Below, piece after piece: positions 46,625-55,607 of a DNA stretch of 64,000 bases. Made by a program: the position numbers and the translations under genes. The stretch's first letter is position 1. The number at the start of each line of letters is the position of its first letter. Below the pieces are notes generated by a model that was not told the DNA's origin, made no database searches, and saw only the letters and a list, made by a program, of their open reading frames with translations. This stretch comes from Sulfobacillus sp. (GTDB lineage: Bacteria > Bacillota > Sulfobacillia > Sulfobacillales > Sulfobacillaceae), in NCBI GenBank assembly GCA_027309085.1, contig DAIDDL010000004.1, positions 1-64,000 on the forward strand, given 5' to 3'.

Positions 46625-47538
46625 GAGTTCCCAAAAAATCCATAGTGCATGCCGATTCTTCGTCGTTGGACAAAAGAGTGGGGCCGTAATCCAACGTATT
46701 CATTCAGCATGCGGATAGTGGGATCATCTAGTTGAGGCGCATATTGATCCAAGAACGCCTCAGCCTGCCGTTGGGTTCGGTCCAACCGGCGAACCATCGT
46801 CTGCTGGAGAACATGCCAAGTTGTCCAGAGTGCACTGATCCGGTGTTGCGCTGGTTGAAGTTGCACTTTCTGCGCGCCCACCATATTCGCTCCATGCTGG
46901 CGGTAGCGAATGGTGGGCTGAGGAACCGGTACCAAAGAACCAAAAGCGGCGGCCACTAACGCCATCCACCAATCATACATGAAAATTTCTGATGGAAAAG
47001 GCATCGCCCTTTCTAACAAGGAACGATTCATCATCATGGTACACCCCGTGACGACATTTTGAAACAATAATTGCGGTAATCTCTGGGTAGGCTTGAGATG
47101 AGAGTAATGCCAATACGAGGGATCCATTTGCATCAATCCCGCATCGACCACTTCTAGGTCTGTATGAACCAGACAAGGTCTTTGCGGACAATCTCCTTCA
47201 GCCTTTATCATGGCATCCATTGTCAGGCCAACCTTCTGGGACAGCCAAACGTCGTCGTGATCAGCAATCATAACATAGGGAGTCGTAGTCTGACCGAGGA
47301 GATATTCCACATTGCGCGAGACATTATGAAACGGTTCGGTCGGCGTCACATTCACAATCTGTCCGGTATGCTGATCTTGATAGTCTCGGATGATATCCAT
47401 TGTGCCATCCGTAGATCCATCATCCGAAATCAACAGGGTCCAGTGAGAATATTGCTGTCCCACAATGGACTCCAGTTGTTCGCGGAGAAACTCAGCCGCA
47501 TTATAGGTGGTCATGACAATTTCCACTGGGGGTTCCAT
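46588..47538 (-). CDS. Glycosyltransferase family 2, rhamnosyltransferase-like
   Basis: 316 residues from the ATG at 47538, which has GAGGAG 7 bases upstream and starts just before the catalytic domain (VEIVMTTYNAAEFLREQLES). The longer open frame to 47772 overlaps the upstream gene and is rejected. Motifs: LLISDDGSTDGT, then VMIADHDDVWL, typical of GT2 enzymes that add rhamnose or related sugars, and FMYDWWMALVAAAFG near 210. Together with dTDP-sugar genes this supports a rhamnose-like sugar in the product (inference). Confidence 0.9.
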   Translation of the reverse strand: MEPPVEIVMTTYNAAEFLREQLESIVGQQYSHWTLLISDDGSTDGTMDIIRDYQDQHTGQIVNVTPTEPFHNVSRNVEYLLGQTTTPYVMIADHDDVWLSQKVGLTMDAMIKAEGDCPQRPCLVHTDLEVVDAGLMQMDPSYWHYSHLKPTQRLPQLLFQNVVTGCTMMMNRSLLERAMPFPSEIFMYDWWMALVAAAFGSLVPVPQPTIRYRQHGANMVGAQKVQLQPAQHRISALWTTWHVLQQTMVRRLDRTQRQAEAFLDQYAPQLDDPTIRMLNEYVGLRPHSFVQRRRIGMHYGFFGNSWQTLLGMWLLL

Positions 47539-47582
47539 GGCGTATCTCCTCAACCTCCCGTACAGTCGTGCAACCGCAACAC

Positions 47583-48536
47583 CTAATATGTCAGCCGCCA
47601 GCGCTGATACACTAACCGGACCATGGTCCGGAATACCGCTGCCGAAGAACACTGATGCGCCTCCAATGTTTCCAGCGCTTGCGAGGATATCCCAAATTCG
47701 CTCGGACGCCACGGTTCTCGCAATAGATGAAACAAGGTCACACTCCACTGCAACGCATGGATCCGCTGCCATGCTGCAACCCGCTGCTCTGAAGACAATA
47801 GTTCGGCAACAACCGGGTCGTCAAGCAATCGCTCCAATGTTTCACTTTCATAATAGACTAACCGTCCACTCCGTAAGAAAGCCGTGGTCTGCGTGGACTG
47901 GTCCACATGCTGGTAAACTTCAGCTTCGGGCACAAACACCACAGGATGCCGTGCGGCGATTTTGACAAATGCCTCGTAATCCCCCGCCCATGGGTTGTCA
48001 GCCCGAATGCCGCCTACCTCGGTGAGCGCTTGTCGACGGATCACCACCGACGAATAGAGTCCGTACAAATTGCCATTTGCCACAGCCCGCGCAATCGTCG
48101 TGCCCGCCTTCCAATAGCCGGTGAGCGGGGTCGCATAAGGCCTTAGACGTTGGTGAGCGTCAGACAGTACACGGCGACCGCAGACTAATCCAGCATCGGG
48201 ATAGGCGGCGAGACCCTCCCAGACCTTTTCCAAAAATCCCGGCGTTAATTGGTCATCCGCCGCCAACATCAATACATAAGGGGCGGTGCCCTGACTCCCG
48301 CATTCGCGAAAATTGGCCGCCAGCCCTTGGTTCGCTGTGTGCCGAAAGGCACGAAATCGGGCATCTTCTGACGCGACCATCTGCGCCACATCCCACGCAC
48401 TGTCCGTTGACTGATCATCGATAATGACACATTCCCAGTCAGATATGGTTTGCTCTTGCAGGGCCCGTACTGTTCTGAGCAACAGAGGAGCCCGGTTGTA
48501 CGACGGAATGGCAATGGCAATCCATGGCGACTGCAT
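47583..48536 (-). CDS. Glycosyltransferase family 2
   Basis: 317 residues. WIAIAIPSYNRAPLLLRTVRAL begins the GT-A fold, followed by CVIIDDQSTD, the AADDQL metal site and [30 protein letters not shown] precedes the ATG. It lies 7 bases after the dolichol-phosphate-mannose-synthase-like gene and 44 bases before the next GT2, all on the minus strand. Donor unknown. Confidence 0.92.
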   Translation of the reverse strand: MQSPWIAIAIPSYNRAPLLLRTVRALQEQTISDWECVIIDDQSTDSAWDVAQMVASEDARFRAFRHTANQGLAANFRECGSQGTAPYVLMLAADDQLTPGFLEKVWEGLAAYPDAGLVCGRRVLSDAHQRLRPYATPLTGYWKAGTTIARAVANGNLYGLYSSVVIRRQALTEVGGIRADNPWAGDYEAFVKIAARHPVVFVPEAEVYQHVDQSTQTTAFLRSGRLVYYESETLERLLDDPVVAELLSSEQRVAAWQRIHALQWSVTLFHLLREPWRPSEFGISSQALETLEAHQCSSAAVFRTMVRLVYQRWRLTY

Positions 48537-48543
48537 CTCTGTT

Positions 48544-49542
48544 CTATCCTTCCCCGGAGATTTTCTGTGATCGGGGAAGAAGAGGTGCTGTCACAGGCAA
48601 GGACGGGTCGTCAAAATTCCATGCTCTCGAAATGACATAGAGTGGCCGCTGCCGCACCTGGTCCACCACATGAGCCATGTACTCTCCAATGATCCCAATG
48701 GCCCCGAGCTGCAGGGCGCCTAGCCACAAGATGGTCACCATTACTGACGTCCACCCCAGGATCAAACTGTGAGGATAGAGTAACTTCTGGCGGATCAACA
48801 ACACACTGGCAATCAACGCCACAAAAGCGACCGTCAAGGCCCCCCGACGCACCCACCGCAAAGGGGCTACGGAAAAACTGGTCACCGCATCGAGCGACAG
48901 ATGCCACATCTTCCGCCAAGGATACTTGCTCTCGCCCGCTGCCCGTGCCGCCCGGCGGTACGACACCCCGGTTTGCCGGAATCCCGCCCATGCTGTCATC
49001 CCTCGGACAAATCGGTGGCTTTCCGGCATGGCATTGATGACATTGACGACAGGCCGGGACAATAACCGAAAGTCGCCGGAATCCACAGGAATATCAACAT
49101 CGCTAACGGACCGCAGAAATCGATAAAAAACATAGGCCGTAATTTTCTTACTCCAGCTTTCTCCCTCACGGTCCTGCCGCACACCGTAGACGACATCATA
49201 CCCGTCTTCCCACGCGGAGACCATTGCGGGGATCACTTCCGGTGGATCTTGCAGATCGGCATCGATGAGGACGACCGCGTCCCCTTTCGCAAAATGAAGA
49301 CCTGCGGACACGGCCGGCTGATGTCCGAAATTGCGAGAAAAGGCCAGCACTTTGACCCGATTGTTAAGAGAGGCCCAATGCTGAAGCAGAGACAGGGAAG
49401 CATCTTGAGAACCATCATCAACAAAAATCAATTCATAGTCATAAGTTTCCATGACGGCCAACAACCGCGCATAAGTCTGCGGTAACACCGCGACCTCATT
49501 GTAAACTGGAATCACAATGCTTAGGTGATACGGGGTAGCCAT
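48544..49542 (-). CDS. Polyprenyl-phosphate glycosyltransferase, GT2 with two C-terminal membrane helices (GtrB/ArnC/DPM-like)
   Basis: 332 residues. LSIVIPVYNEVAVLPQTYAR, FVDDGSQDASL, FSRNFGHQPAVSAGL and LIDADLQDPPEVIP are hallmarks of the GtrB/DPM1 branch. Two membrane helices (VAFVALIASVLLI and ILWLGALQLGAIGIIGEYMA) close the protein. It loads a sugar on undecaprenyl phosphate. Such lipid-linked sugars are donors for GT-C membrane transferases, which fits the DUF2079 gene just upstream. GGAG precedes the ATG. Confidence 0.93.
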   Translation of the reverse strand: MATPYHLSIVIPVYNEVAVLPQTYARLLAVMETYDYELIFVDDGSQDASLSLLQHWASLNNRVKVLAFSRNFGHQPAVSAGLHFAKGDAVVLIDADLQDPPEVIPAMVSAWEDGYDVVYGVRQDREGESWSKKITAYVFYRFLRSVSDVDIPVDSGDFRLLSRPVVNVINAMPESHRFVRGMTAWAGFRQTGVSYRRAARAAGESKYPWRKMWHLSLDAVTSFSVAPLRWVRRGALTVAFVALIASVLLIRQKLLYPHSLILGWTSVMVTILWLGALQLGAIGIIGEYMAHVVDQVRQRPLYVISRAWNFDDPSLPVTAPLLPRSQKISGEG

Positions 49543-49667
49543 CTTCCGGCTCCTTTCTTAACCCATTCATTATTCCATAAGTTCAGGCAACGAACCCCAT
49601 TACGTCTTTTCCATTCCACGTTGCATTAAAGTTCTTGTGCTTTGACCATGCCTCACAGAATATCTTA

Positions 49668-51629
49668 TCATTCCCCAGTAATCCCCACGGTATAGACGGA
49701 AACTTTTTCATGGCCGGGTGTCCAAACACGCACTTCGACGTTGTTATCCAGCGTTGGCACTACTGGCTGGTACCGAAATGGCCCAATTCCAGAATAAATA
49801 TTTCGCGGAAATTGGTGGGCAATGACAAAAGGAATATTCAAAGTTTCTATCCCATGAGTTGCTGGGATGGTCCGCCGAGCCAAAAGCAGATTTCCGGTGT
49901 CGTTCCACACTTCCACGTTTACAGAACCCGTCGCCTGTAATTTGACGGAAGCTTGGTAACTTCCCATACCGAGACGCCAATAGTCTCCATCCATGACGTA
50001 GCCTGCAACTGTATTGTCGGCTGAAAGGTGCCATCGGGCGACGGGTCCCGTCAGGATGTGATGCCCCACCGATGACTTTAGAGTCCATGCGGGAATGTGG
50101 TTTAGCATCCCAGGCCATATCACTCTATGCACGGATAGCGGCGCTACCCATTTATAAACCCACACATTATTCGTATGAGTCAGTACCGAAACGTGCAAGG
50201 TATCTACCAAGTAGGCCATACGAGAAAAAATGGCTTGTTGAGGCATTGGATTGATACCTTGATATGGGGAAATCACAAAGTAAACAGGGCGCGTAACCAC
50301 GGGGGTACTCGAAAATCCCCAAATATAGGCGTGGGAGCGATTAGCAAACCGTCCGATGACGCTCTGTGATGCAATAACCTCAGAATTTTGGGGAACCGCG
50401 TGAAGAGTTTTGGTGAGAACACGTGCCCCTTGATTAGACACCATGGTATATTTCAGAGGCAGCGCAGTATATCCCATCACAGCCCAACCCACTGCAGAGA
50501 GGCTCACAAGACCGGTAACCACTCCGGCTAACCACCTGTTCTTACGAGAGAGCCAATAAAGCATCATGACCGTGCCGACGGTTGCGATAGCCCAAATGGC
50601 AATGGTGTTTTCTCCCGGTTCCGTGAAAAGTGGGCCACCAGCCAGAGCGGTTTCGACAACAATGAGGCCGGGCACCAGAAGCCCCCACAGAGACAGCACC
50701 CCCAGATAGCCCGTTGGACCAAAATTGGCTAACAGGTTCCCTCGCACACCCCAAATGGATGCCAGAATGTGTCCAGGATGGCTTATAAGGCCGAGCAATC
50801 CCGAGGTTGGCCGAACAAATGCCGATGATTGTGTGGCAGAAGTCTGCGGTGCTCCGGTTCCTGCCACAAATCCTAGGCCGTTCACTCCCAAATGTTCTGT
50901 AAGAAAAAACCACCCGAGACCTAATACGACCACAATAACCCCATCCATGCGCCGTTTTCGATTCATAAAAAAAATCAGAACGCCCATCGGCACCAAATAA
51001 GTCGTAGACACCTGACTCGCTAACAGCGTCAGTCCCGCAACGATATAGCCCGTGAAGCGACGATTCGTATAAAATGCCCACAATGTAGCCATAACTAAAC
51101 ACGCCTCAATGGCATGAAAGTGAAAGTCAAAGCTGTTGGCCCAAAATACCCATGGATTCATAACCATAAGACCAATAGTTACAATGCTGAGAACCCTTTC
51201 CCTTTTACCTAAAACAAAATTTTGGCGATGAAAGGCATGCCAGAGAATCAAAAAACCAAACCATTCCGCACCGACCGAAGCAAGATCTTGCACAATCAAC
51301 AAAGTTGGTCCGTTCGGCCATAACCAATATAATAACGCCAACGGCCACATTAAAAGTTCCAAATGTACTTTCCAAAACGGCGTCCCGACGACGGTTAATT
51401 GAGGATTGAGATGACCATGCGCAATGAACCACCATGCCTGAGTAAAAATCCCATAGTCAATAGTCAACCCAAAATGCAGGAACTGCCAGATACTCAGTCC
51501 TATCAGCACCAGCGCCTGGACTCCGAAGACAATCATGGCCCCACGGTAAATCCAGTGATCTTGTTTCATTTGAATCTCTGAATTGTTTACAAAATCCGAA
51601 TGGTGGCTATCATCATTTGAAACCTGCAT
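49668..51629 (-). CDS. DUF2079-type polytopic membrane protein, probable GT-C transferase
   Basis: 653 residues with about ten hydrophobic helices in the first 430 residues and a soluble C-terminal part. The loop after the first helix (HFGLTIDYGIFTQAWWFIAH) and WKVHLELLMWPLALLYWLWP match the DUF2079 pattern more fully than the 472-residue copy. The C-terminus (residues ~450-650, beta-rich) would face outside. AGGAGG lies 10 bases before the ATG. It is upstream of the GtrB-like gene, so it may use the lipid-linked sugar that GtrB makes (inference). It heads the glycosyltransferase operon. Confidence 0.85.
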   Translation of the reverse strand: MQVSNDDSHHSDFVNNSEIQMKQDHWIYRGAMIVFGVQALVLIGLSIWQFLHFGLTIDYGIFTQAWWFIAHGHLNPQLTVVGTPFWKVHLELLMWPLALLYWLWPNGPTLLIVQDLASVGAEWFGFLILWHAFHRQNFVLGKRERVLSIVTIGLMVMNPWVFWANSFDFHFHAIEACLVMATLWAFYTNRRFTGYIVAGLTLLASQVSTTYLVPMGVLIFFMNRKRRMDGVIVVVLGLGWFFLTEHLGVNGLGFVAGTGAPQTSATQSSAFVRPTSGLLGLISHPGHILASIWGVRGNLLANFGPTGYLGVLSLWGLLVPGLIVVETALAGGPLFTEPGENTIAIWAIATVGTVMMLYWLSRKNRWLAGVVTGLVSLSAVGWAVMGYTALPLKYTMVSNQGARVLTKTLHAVPQNSEVIASQSVIGRFANRSHAYIWGFSSTPVVTRPVYFVISPYQGINPMPQQAIFSRMAYLVDTLHVSVLTHTNNVWVYKWVAPLSVHRVIWPGMLNHIPAWTLKSSVGHHILTGPVARWHLSADNTVAGYVMDGDYWRLGMGSYQASVKLQATGSVNVEVWNDTGNLLLARRTIPATHGIETLNIPFVIAHQFPRNIYSGIGPFRYQPVVPTLDNNVEVRVWTPGHEKVSVYTVGITGE

Positions 51630-52317
51630 GCACCGTCTGTCCTCCTACTGCTAATCCCACGTCTCAATTTAAATCGCCCAATGGAAAATCACTATGGCTT
51701 ATTTACGATGGAAGCTATCTCTCCATCTCCTCAATATATAAGGGAGCCCTATATTGCCCCATAGAAATCTCATAGAAACAACGAATGCAGTTCAGGAAGC
51801 ATCAACCCGCATTTCATCCATATCGAGTTCGCCATCGATCCTCAGCCGACTCTATCTCCCCACTTGCCCTAAGGACAGTTGCCGATTACGGGATGCATGT
51901 AGCTATTACAATATCTGCCTACTTGAACGCAACTCCATGACAATCATCTCATGAGCAAATCACCAAATACACCCGATATTATCCATCATGTATTGTGTCT
52001 TAATCGGGGCGTTACTGTCAACGGGCTCTTCGTTTGCCGAAATGTTCGGTACAGTGTGCGGGTCTCTTGTCGAAGAAAAGCAGGCCTGAGAAATTATTGG
52101 AATCTCTCTCGAATTCCTTGGCTCCTCGCCTACTCTTGAAATAGATCGGACCTCCAAAACAATCACATTTACGGAGCTCGCCTAATGGTTAAGGAGTAGC
52201 TCATTCACCGCAGGCTGCTACGTCTTGATGGTCTCTGGACTTGGGTGGGAGTATCTCGGTCACCACTTCTTGGCATAATGATGACCGCATTACTGAAAAT
52301 CGCCTTGTTCCGGCCCC
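51630..52317. other. 688-base noncoding region
   Basis: Between the polysaccharide cluster promoter and the end of the LacI-debranching gene. Moderately A+T-rich; no gene, strong hairpin or repeat recognised. It must include the promoter of the 49.5-51.6 kb operon. Confidence 0.4.
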
Positions 52318-55300
52318 TTACTTCTTCACTCCCTCTTGTCTCCGTCCCACCGCATGAAAAGTCCACTGCGGAGGCATATCCGTGGCCTTCACCCTTCTGC
52401 CGTCTGAAGACAGCGTAAATGCCAGTCCCGGGGTCAAGGGAATCGTTTCAATCGTAAAGGCCCCTAACGAGTCTGGGGGGGTGGCCAGGCAGCGGATGGT
52501 GCGCTGCCTGGCATCGATCTCCAAGCCTAGCAGAGTCTGCACCAAGTGCAGCGGAGCTGCCGAGGCCCAGGCCTGCGGCGCGCAGGCTTCCGGATAGGGG
52601 ACGGGTTCTTGCTGGGCGCTGCTCTCGCCGGCAAATAGCTCGGGCAGGCGGAACCAGGGAAAGCGGGACGCCGCCCGCATCAGGGACAGGGCCAGTTCCA
52701 GAGCCTGAGAGGTGGCGCCTGCGGCTTGCAGCCCGGCTGCCACCAGACTGGTGTCATGGGGCCAGACACTGCCGCGGTGATAGCTGTAGGGATCGTAAGC
52801 GCTCTGGCTGGCCGCGAGAGTCCTGATGCCCCAGCCTGAATACAAATCCGGCGATAGCAAGGCATCCGCCACCATTTGGGTCTTGGCCTGCGGCACAATG
52901 CCTGACCACAGGCACTGTCCGGGATCAGAAGTCATAGCATCGACTGCCCGGCCCTGGCCGTCCACCGCCAGGGCGTAATACTGCTGGTCCGGCATCCAAA
53001 AGAGCGCGTCAAACTGCTTTTTCAGCTTGGCAGCCCGGCGCTCCAGCGCCTTCGCTTCCGGAGCATTGCCTGCAGCGCGGTAGTATTCCGCCATCGCCCG
53101 AAAAGCCCGGTAGACATACCCTTGCACCTCCGCCACCGCCAGAGGCGGGGCGGCGTGGTCGCCATTGGCAAACACCATGGAATCCGAAGAATCTTTCCAC
53201 GACTGCACGGCCAGACCTTGGGAGGAGCGCGGAGAGAAGCTGATAAGCCCCCAGCGGTTGCGGTCTTGAGCTTGAATCAGCCAGCCGAGCGCCCGCTCGG
53301 CGGACGGCAAAAGACGCGCCATCAGCCCATCGTCCCCCGTGCGCCGCCAGGTATCCACCAGCAAGCCCAAAAACAGCGGGGTCACATCCACTGAGCCGTA
53401 GTAGCGGGCAAAGGGCACCTCTCCCGTGCGGGCCATTTCTCCGAGACGGATTTCGTGAACCATTTTTCCGGGTTCTTCCTCGGTTTCTGCGATATCCTGC
53501 GTCCCCTGCCACGCCGCCAGCGTACTGAGCGTATGATACGCCCAGGCCGGGGCCCACGCCAGCACCTGATAGGAGGCGATGATGGCGTCACGGCCGAAGA
53601 ACGTGCCGAACCACGGGATCCCCGCCATGGGCACCACGCCGTGGCCGTAATTGGTGGCCAGCATTTCCATGTCCGCGCACGAACGGTCCGTGACATTTTG
53701 CCAGGGCTGGTGCGCCCACTCAAAGCGGGGGAAGGACATCGTCTCTTCGCGCACTGATGGTATGTTCAACTCCGGCACAGGGTTGTCCCACACCGCCTTA
53801 AGAGTAATGCTCCCCGCTCCTTCTTCCTCCCCTATGGGCCATTCCCACTGTCCGCTGGCGTTGTCTTCAGCTGGACGGGAAGACTGCAGAACCACCTGCC
53901 TTGCCACTCCGTCCAGTCCCTCGTACCGGTAGCGCGCTTCTGTGGCGCTGCGGCTGACGGTTTTGCTTCCCGCCCGCCTGCGCACCGATCCCCGCAGCTC
54001 AAAGATGTCGGTGAAATCCGCGTCAAAAGCTAAAGACAGCGTCCACGGCTCCGCCGTCCCGTAATGGCGCCAAGACCAGTGGTCCTCCAGCCCCTGGGGC
54101 GACAGCCGCAGCGTGCGCATGACGAACCGGGTCATCCCGGAATGCTGGAAGACGTAGCGCGCACTCAGAGAATTCGCCGTCACCCGCATCGCCAGAGGCG
54201 CTGGCACCGCGCTGTCAATCCGCCACTGATAGGTCGACACCATCCGGGTATCGTACAGGTAGATCCCCTGGCGCAGCGAATCCGCTTCAATGCGGCCGGC
54301 CGTTGACAGCACCGCAAAAGCCGCCCCCGCCTTGAGCACTGGCTCCTGGGGATTCGTCCTCGGCGTCTGGTACACCGCCGGCACCCCGGTGGACTCCCTC
54401 ACCCGCAGCACCGGGCGCACCCGCTCGCACAGCACATCCTCGCCGGTGATGCGGCTGATCAGCATGGCGGCCAGGCGCTCTCCCGCCTGCACCAAATCAT
54501 GCTCCACCGTCGTCAGTGGAGGAGACGCATGCCTGCCGGCCACCTCGTTGCCAAACCCGACCACAGAAAGCTGGCGGGGCACGTGAATACCGATGTCGCC
54601 CGCGCACTGCAAAGCCCCCATCGCCACGGCGTCGCTGACCGCGAAAATAGCGGAAGGGCGCCCCGGCGCCGTCAACAGACTATACGTCCGCTCATAGCCG
54701 CTCTGCACGGTCATAGGACCCAAGACCGCCCACGGTTCAATCTGGTGAGCCGCCAGCACCTCTTCGTAGCCCTCACGTCTCTGGTGTGCGGCCAGACACA
54801 TGTCCGGTCCGGCCAAGTGGACAATGCGCTGGTGGCCCAGCTCCACCAGGTGCTCAGTGGCCAGCACGGCCCCCCTTTTGTTGTCCGTGTTGTACCACGT
54901 GCAGGCCTCCGGCTCCGCCCCGTAAACCACGCAAGGCACCCGCTCGTCCTGCAGGATCTGGACCGCTCCTTCCAGATCCGCATCATAAATCAGCACCACC
55001 CCGTCGACGCGGTGTGAGCGGGCAATGCCCTCCAGATAGGCACCGATATCCTGGGAGCCTTCCGGGGCCAGCACCATCAGGTGGTAGCCGGCGTGCTGGC
55101 ACGCCGCAATCAGCCCCGACAGCAGAGGCGAGGGCAGCGTACCCGCCCGCGCCATGGACTCGGGCACCACCACCCCAATGGTTTCGGACTGCCCCCGCAC
55201 CAGAAACCGTCCTTGGGCGCTCGCATGGTAGTGCAGAGTTTTCGCAGCCTGGCGAACCCGCTCCGCTGTTTCAAATGAAATGTTGCCGCGGTTGTTGAGA

Positions 55301-55380
55301 ACGTATGAGACCGTGGCCGTCGACACCCCCGCCAGTTTGGCCACATCGCCAATGCGGCTGGGACGGAATTTCTCCGGCAA
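52318..55380 (-). CDS. LacI-family regulator fused to a glycogen-debranching-type glycosidase
   Basis: 1020 residues without an internal stop. Residues ~8-60 are a LacI helix-turn-helix (IGDVAKLAGVSTATVSYVLN). Residues ~65-330 are the periplasmic-binding-type sensor (IGVVVPES, DGVVLIYDA, PSAIFAVSDAVAMGAL, LSVVGFGNE). From ~345 an amylo-alpha-1,6-glucosidase N-terminal domain begins (VLKAGAAFAVLSTAGRIEAD, GIYLYDTRMVS). The (alpha/alpha)6 catalytic domain follows from ~560 (GIPWFGTFFGRDAIIA, EVPFARYYGSVDVTPLFLGL, SWKDSSDSM). It would bind DNA and a sugar and also hydrolyse or debranch oligosaccharide. It is divergent from a sugar ABC operon. A GTG at 54384 (residue 333) preceded by GAGGGAG could give a separate enzyme. 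Confidence 0.93.
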   Translation of the reverse strand: MPEKFRPSRIGDVAKLAGVSTATVSYVLNNRGNISFETAERVRQAAKTLHYHASAQGRFLVRGQSETIGVVVPESMARAGTLPSPLLSGLIAACQHAGYHLMVLAPEGSQDIGAYLEGIARSHRVDGVVLIYDADLEGAVQILQDERVPCVVYGAEPEACTWYNTDNKRGAVLATEHLVELGHQRIVHLAGPDMCLAAHQRREGYEEVLAAHQIEPWAVLGPMTVQSGYERTYSLLTAPGRPSAIFAVSDAVAMGALQCAGDIGIHVPRQLSVVGFGNEVAGRHASPPLTTVEHDLVQAGERLAAMLISRITGEDVLCERVRPVLRVRESTGVPAVYQTPRTNPQEPVLKAGAAFAVLSTAGRIEADSLRQGIYLYDTRMVSTYQWRIDSAVPAPLAMRVTANSLSARYVFQHSGMTRFVMRTLRLSPQGLEDHWSWRHYGTAEPWTLSLAFDADFTDIFELRGSVRRRAGSKTVSRSATEARYRYEGLDGVARQVVLQSSRPAEDNASGQWEWPIGEEEGAGSITLKAVWDNPVPELNIPSVREETMSFPRFEWAHQPWQNVTDRSCADMEMLATNYGHGVVPMAGIPWFGTFFGRDAIIASYQVLAWAPAWAYHTLSTLAAWQGTQDIAETEEEPGKMVHEIRLGEMARTGEVPFARYYGSVDVTPLFLGLLVDTWRRTGDDGLMARLLPSAERALGWLIQAQDRNRWGLISFSPRSSQGLAVQSWKDSSDSMVFANGDHAAPPLAVAEVQGYVYRAFRAMAEYYRAAGNAPEAKALERRAAKLKKQFDALFWMPDQQYYALAVDGQGRAVDAMTSDPGQCLWSGIVPQAKTQMVADALLSPDLYSGWGIRTLAASQSAYDPYSYHRGSVWPHDTSLVAAGLQAAGATSQALELALSLMRAASRFPWFRLPELFAGESSAQQEPVPYPEACAPQAWASAAPLHLVQTLLGLEIDARQRTIRCLATPPDSLGAFTIETIPLTPGLAFTLSSDGRRVKATDMPPQWTFHAVGRRQEGVKK

Positions 55381-55607
55381 ATCTTTTCACCTCTTTGGTT
55401 AATCGCTTCACTTAAACGATTGAATTATAATGAACACCATGCCATAATACTAGGAGTTTTCAGTATTCACTATGTAATCACACACATCCATCCGACTGCG
55501 GGCGGCAAGACATCTTTCCGCCCGCAGCCGCCAGCGCGCAGATTCGGCAGCCATTGTCCATCAATTCCATTATACTGCCGCGCTCTTGAGAAGATAGGAG
55601 GTACCAT
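55381..55607. promoter_or_regulatory. Divergent control region of the oligosaccharide locus with candidate LacI operator
   Basis: AATCGCTT, CACTT, AAACGATT at 55401-55421 is an imperfect palindrome (7 of 8 arm positions match) of LacI type. A -10-like TATAAT occurs on the plus strand at 55426-55431 and on the minus strand at 55429-55424. The palindrome thus lies over the likely +1 of the LacI-fusion gene and next to the plus-strand promoter, where a repressor could control both. No clear -35 boxes are seen. Confidence 0.6.

Noticed and set aside
47539-47772. 78-residue N-terminal extension of the GT2 gene
   Set aside because: It overlaps the upstream gene by 190 bases, does not look like a GT2, and an ATG with GAGGAG at 47538 starts at the domain.
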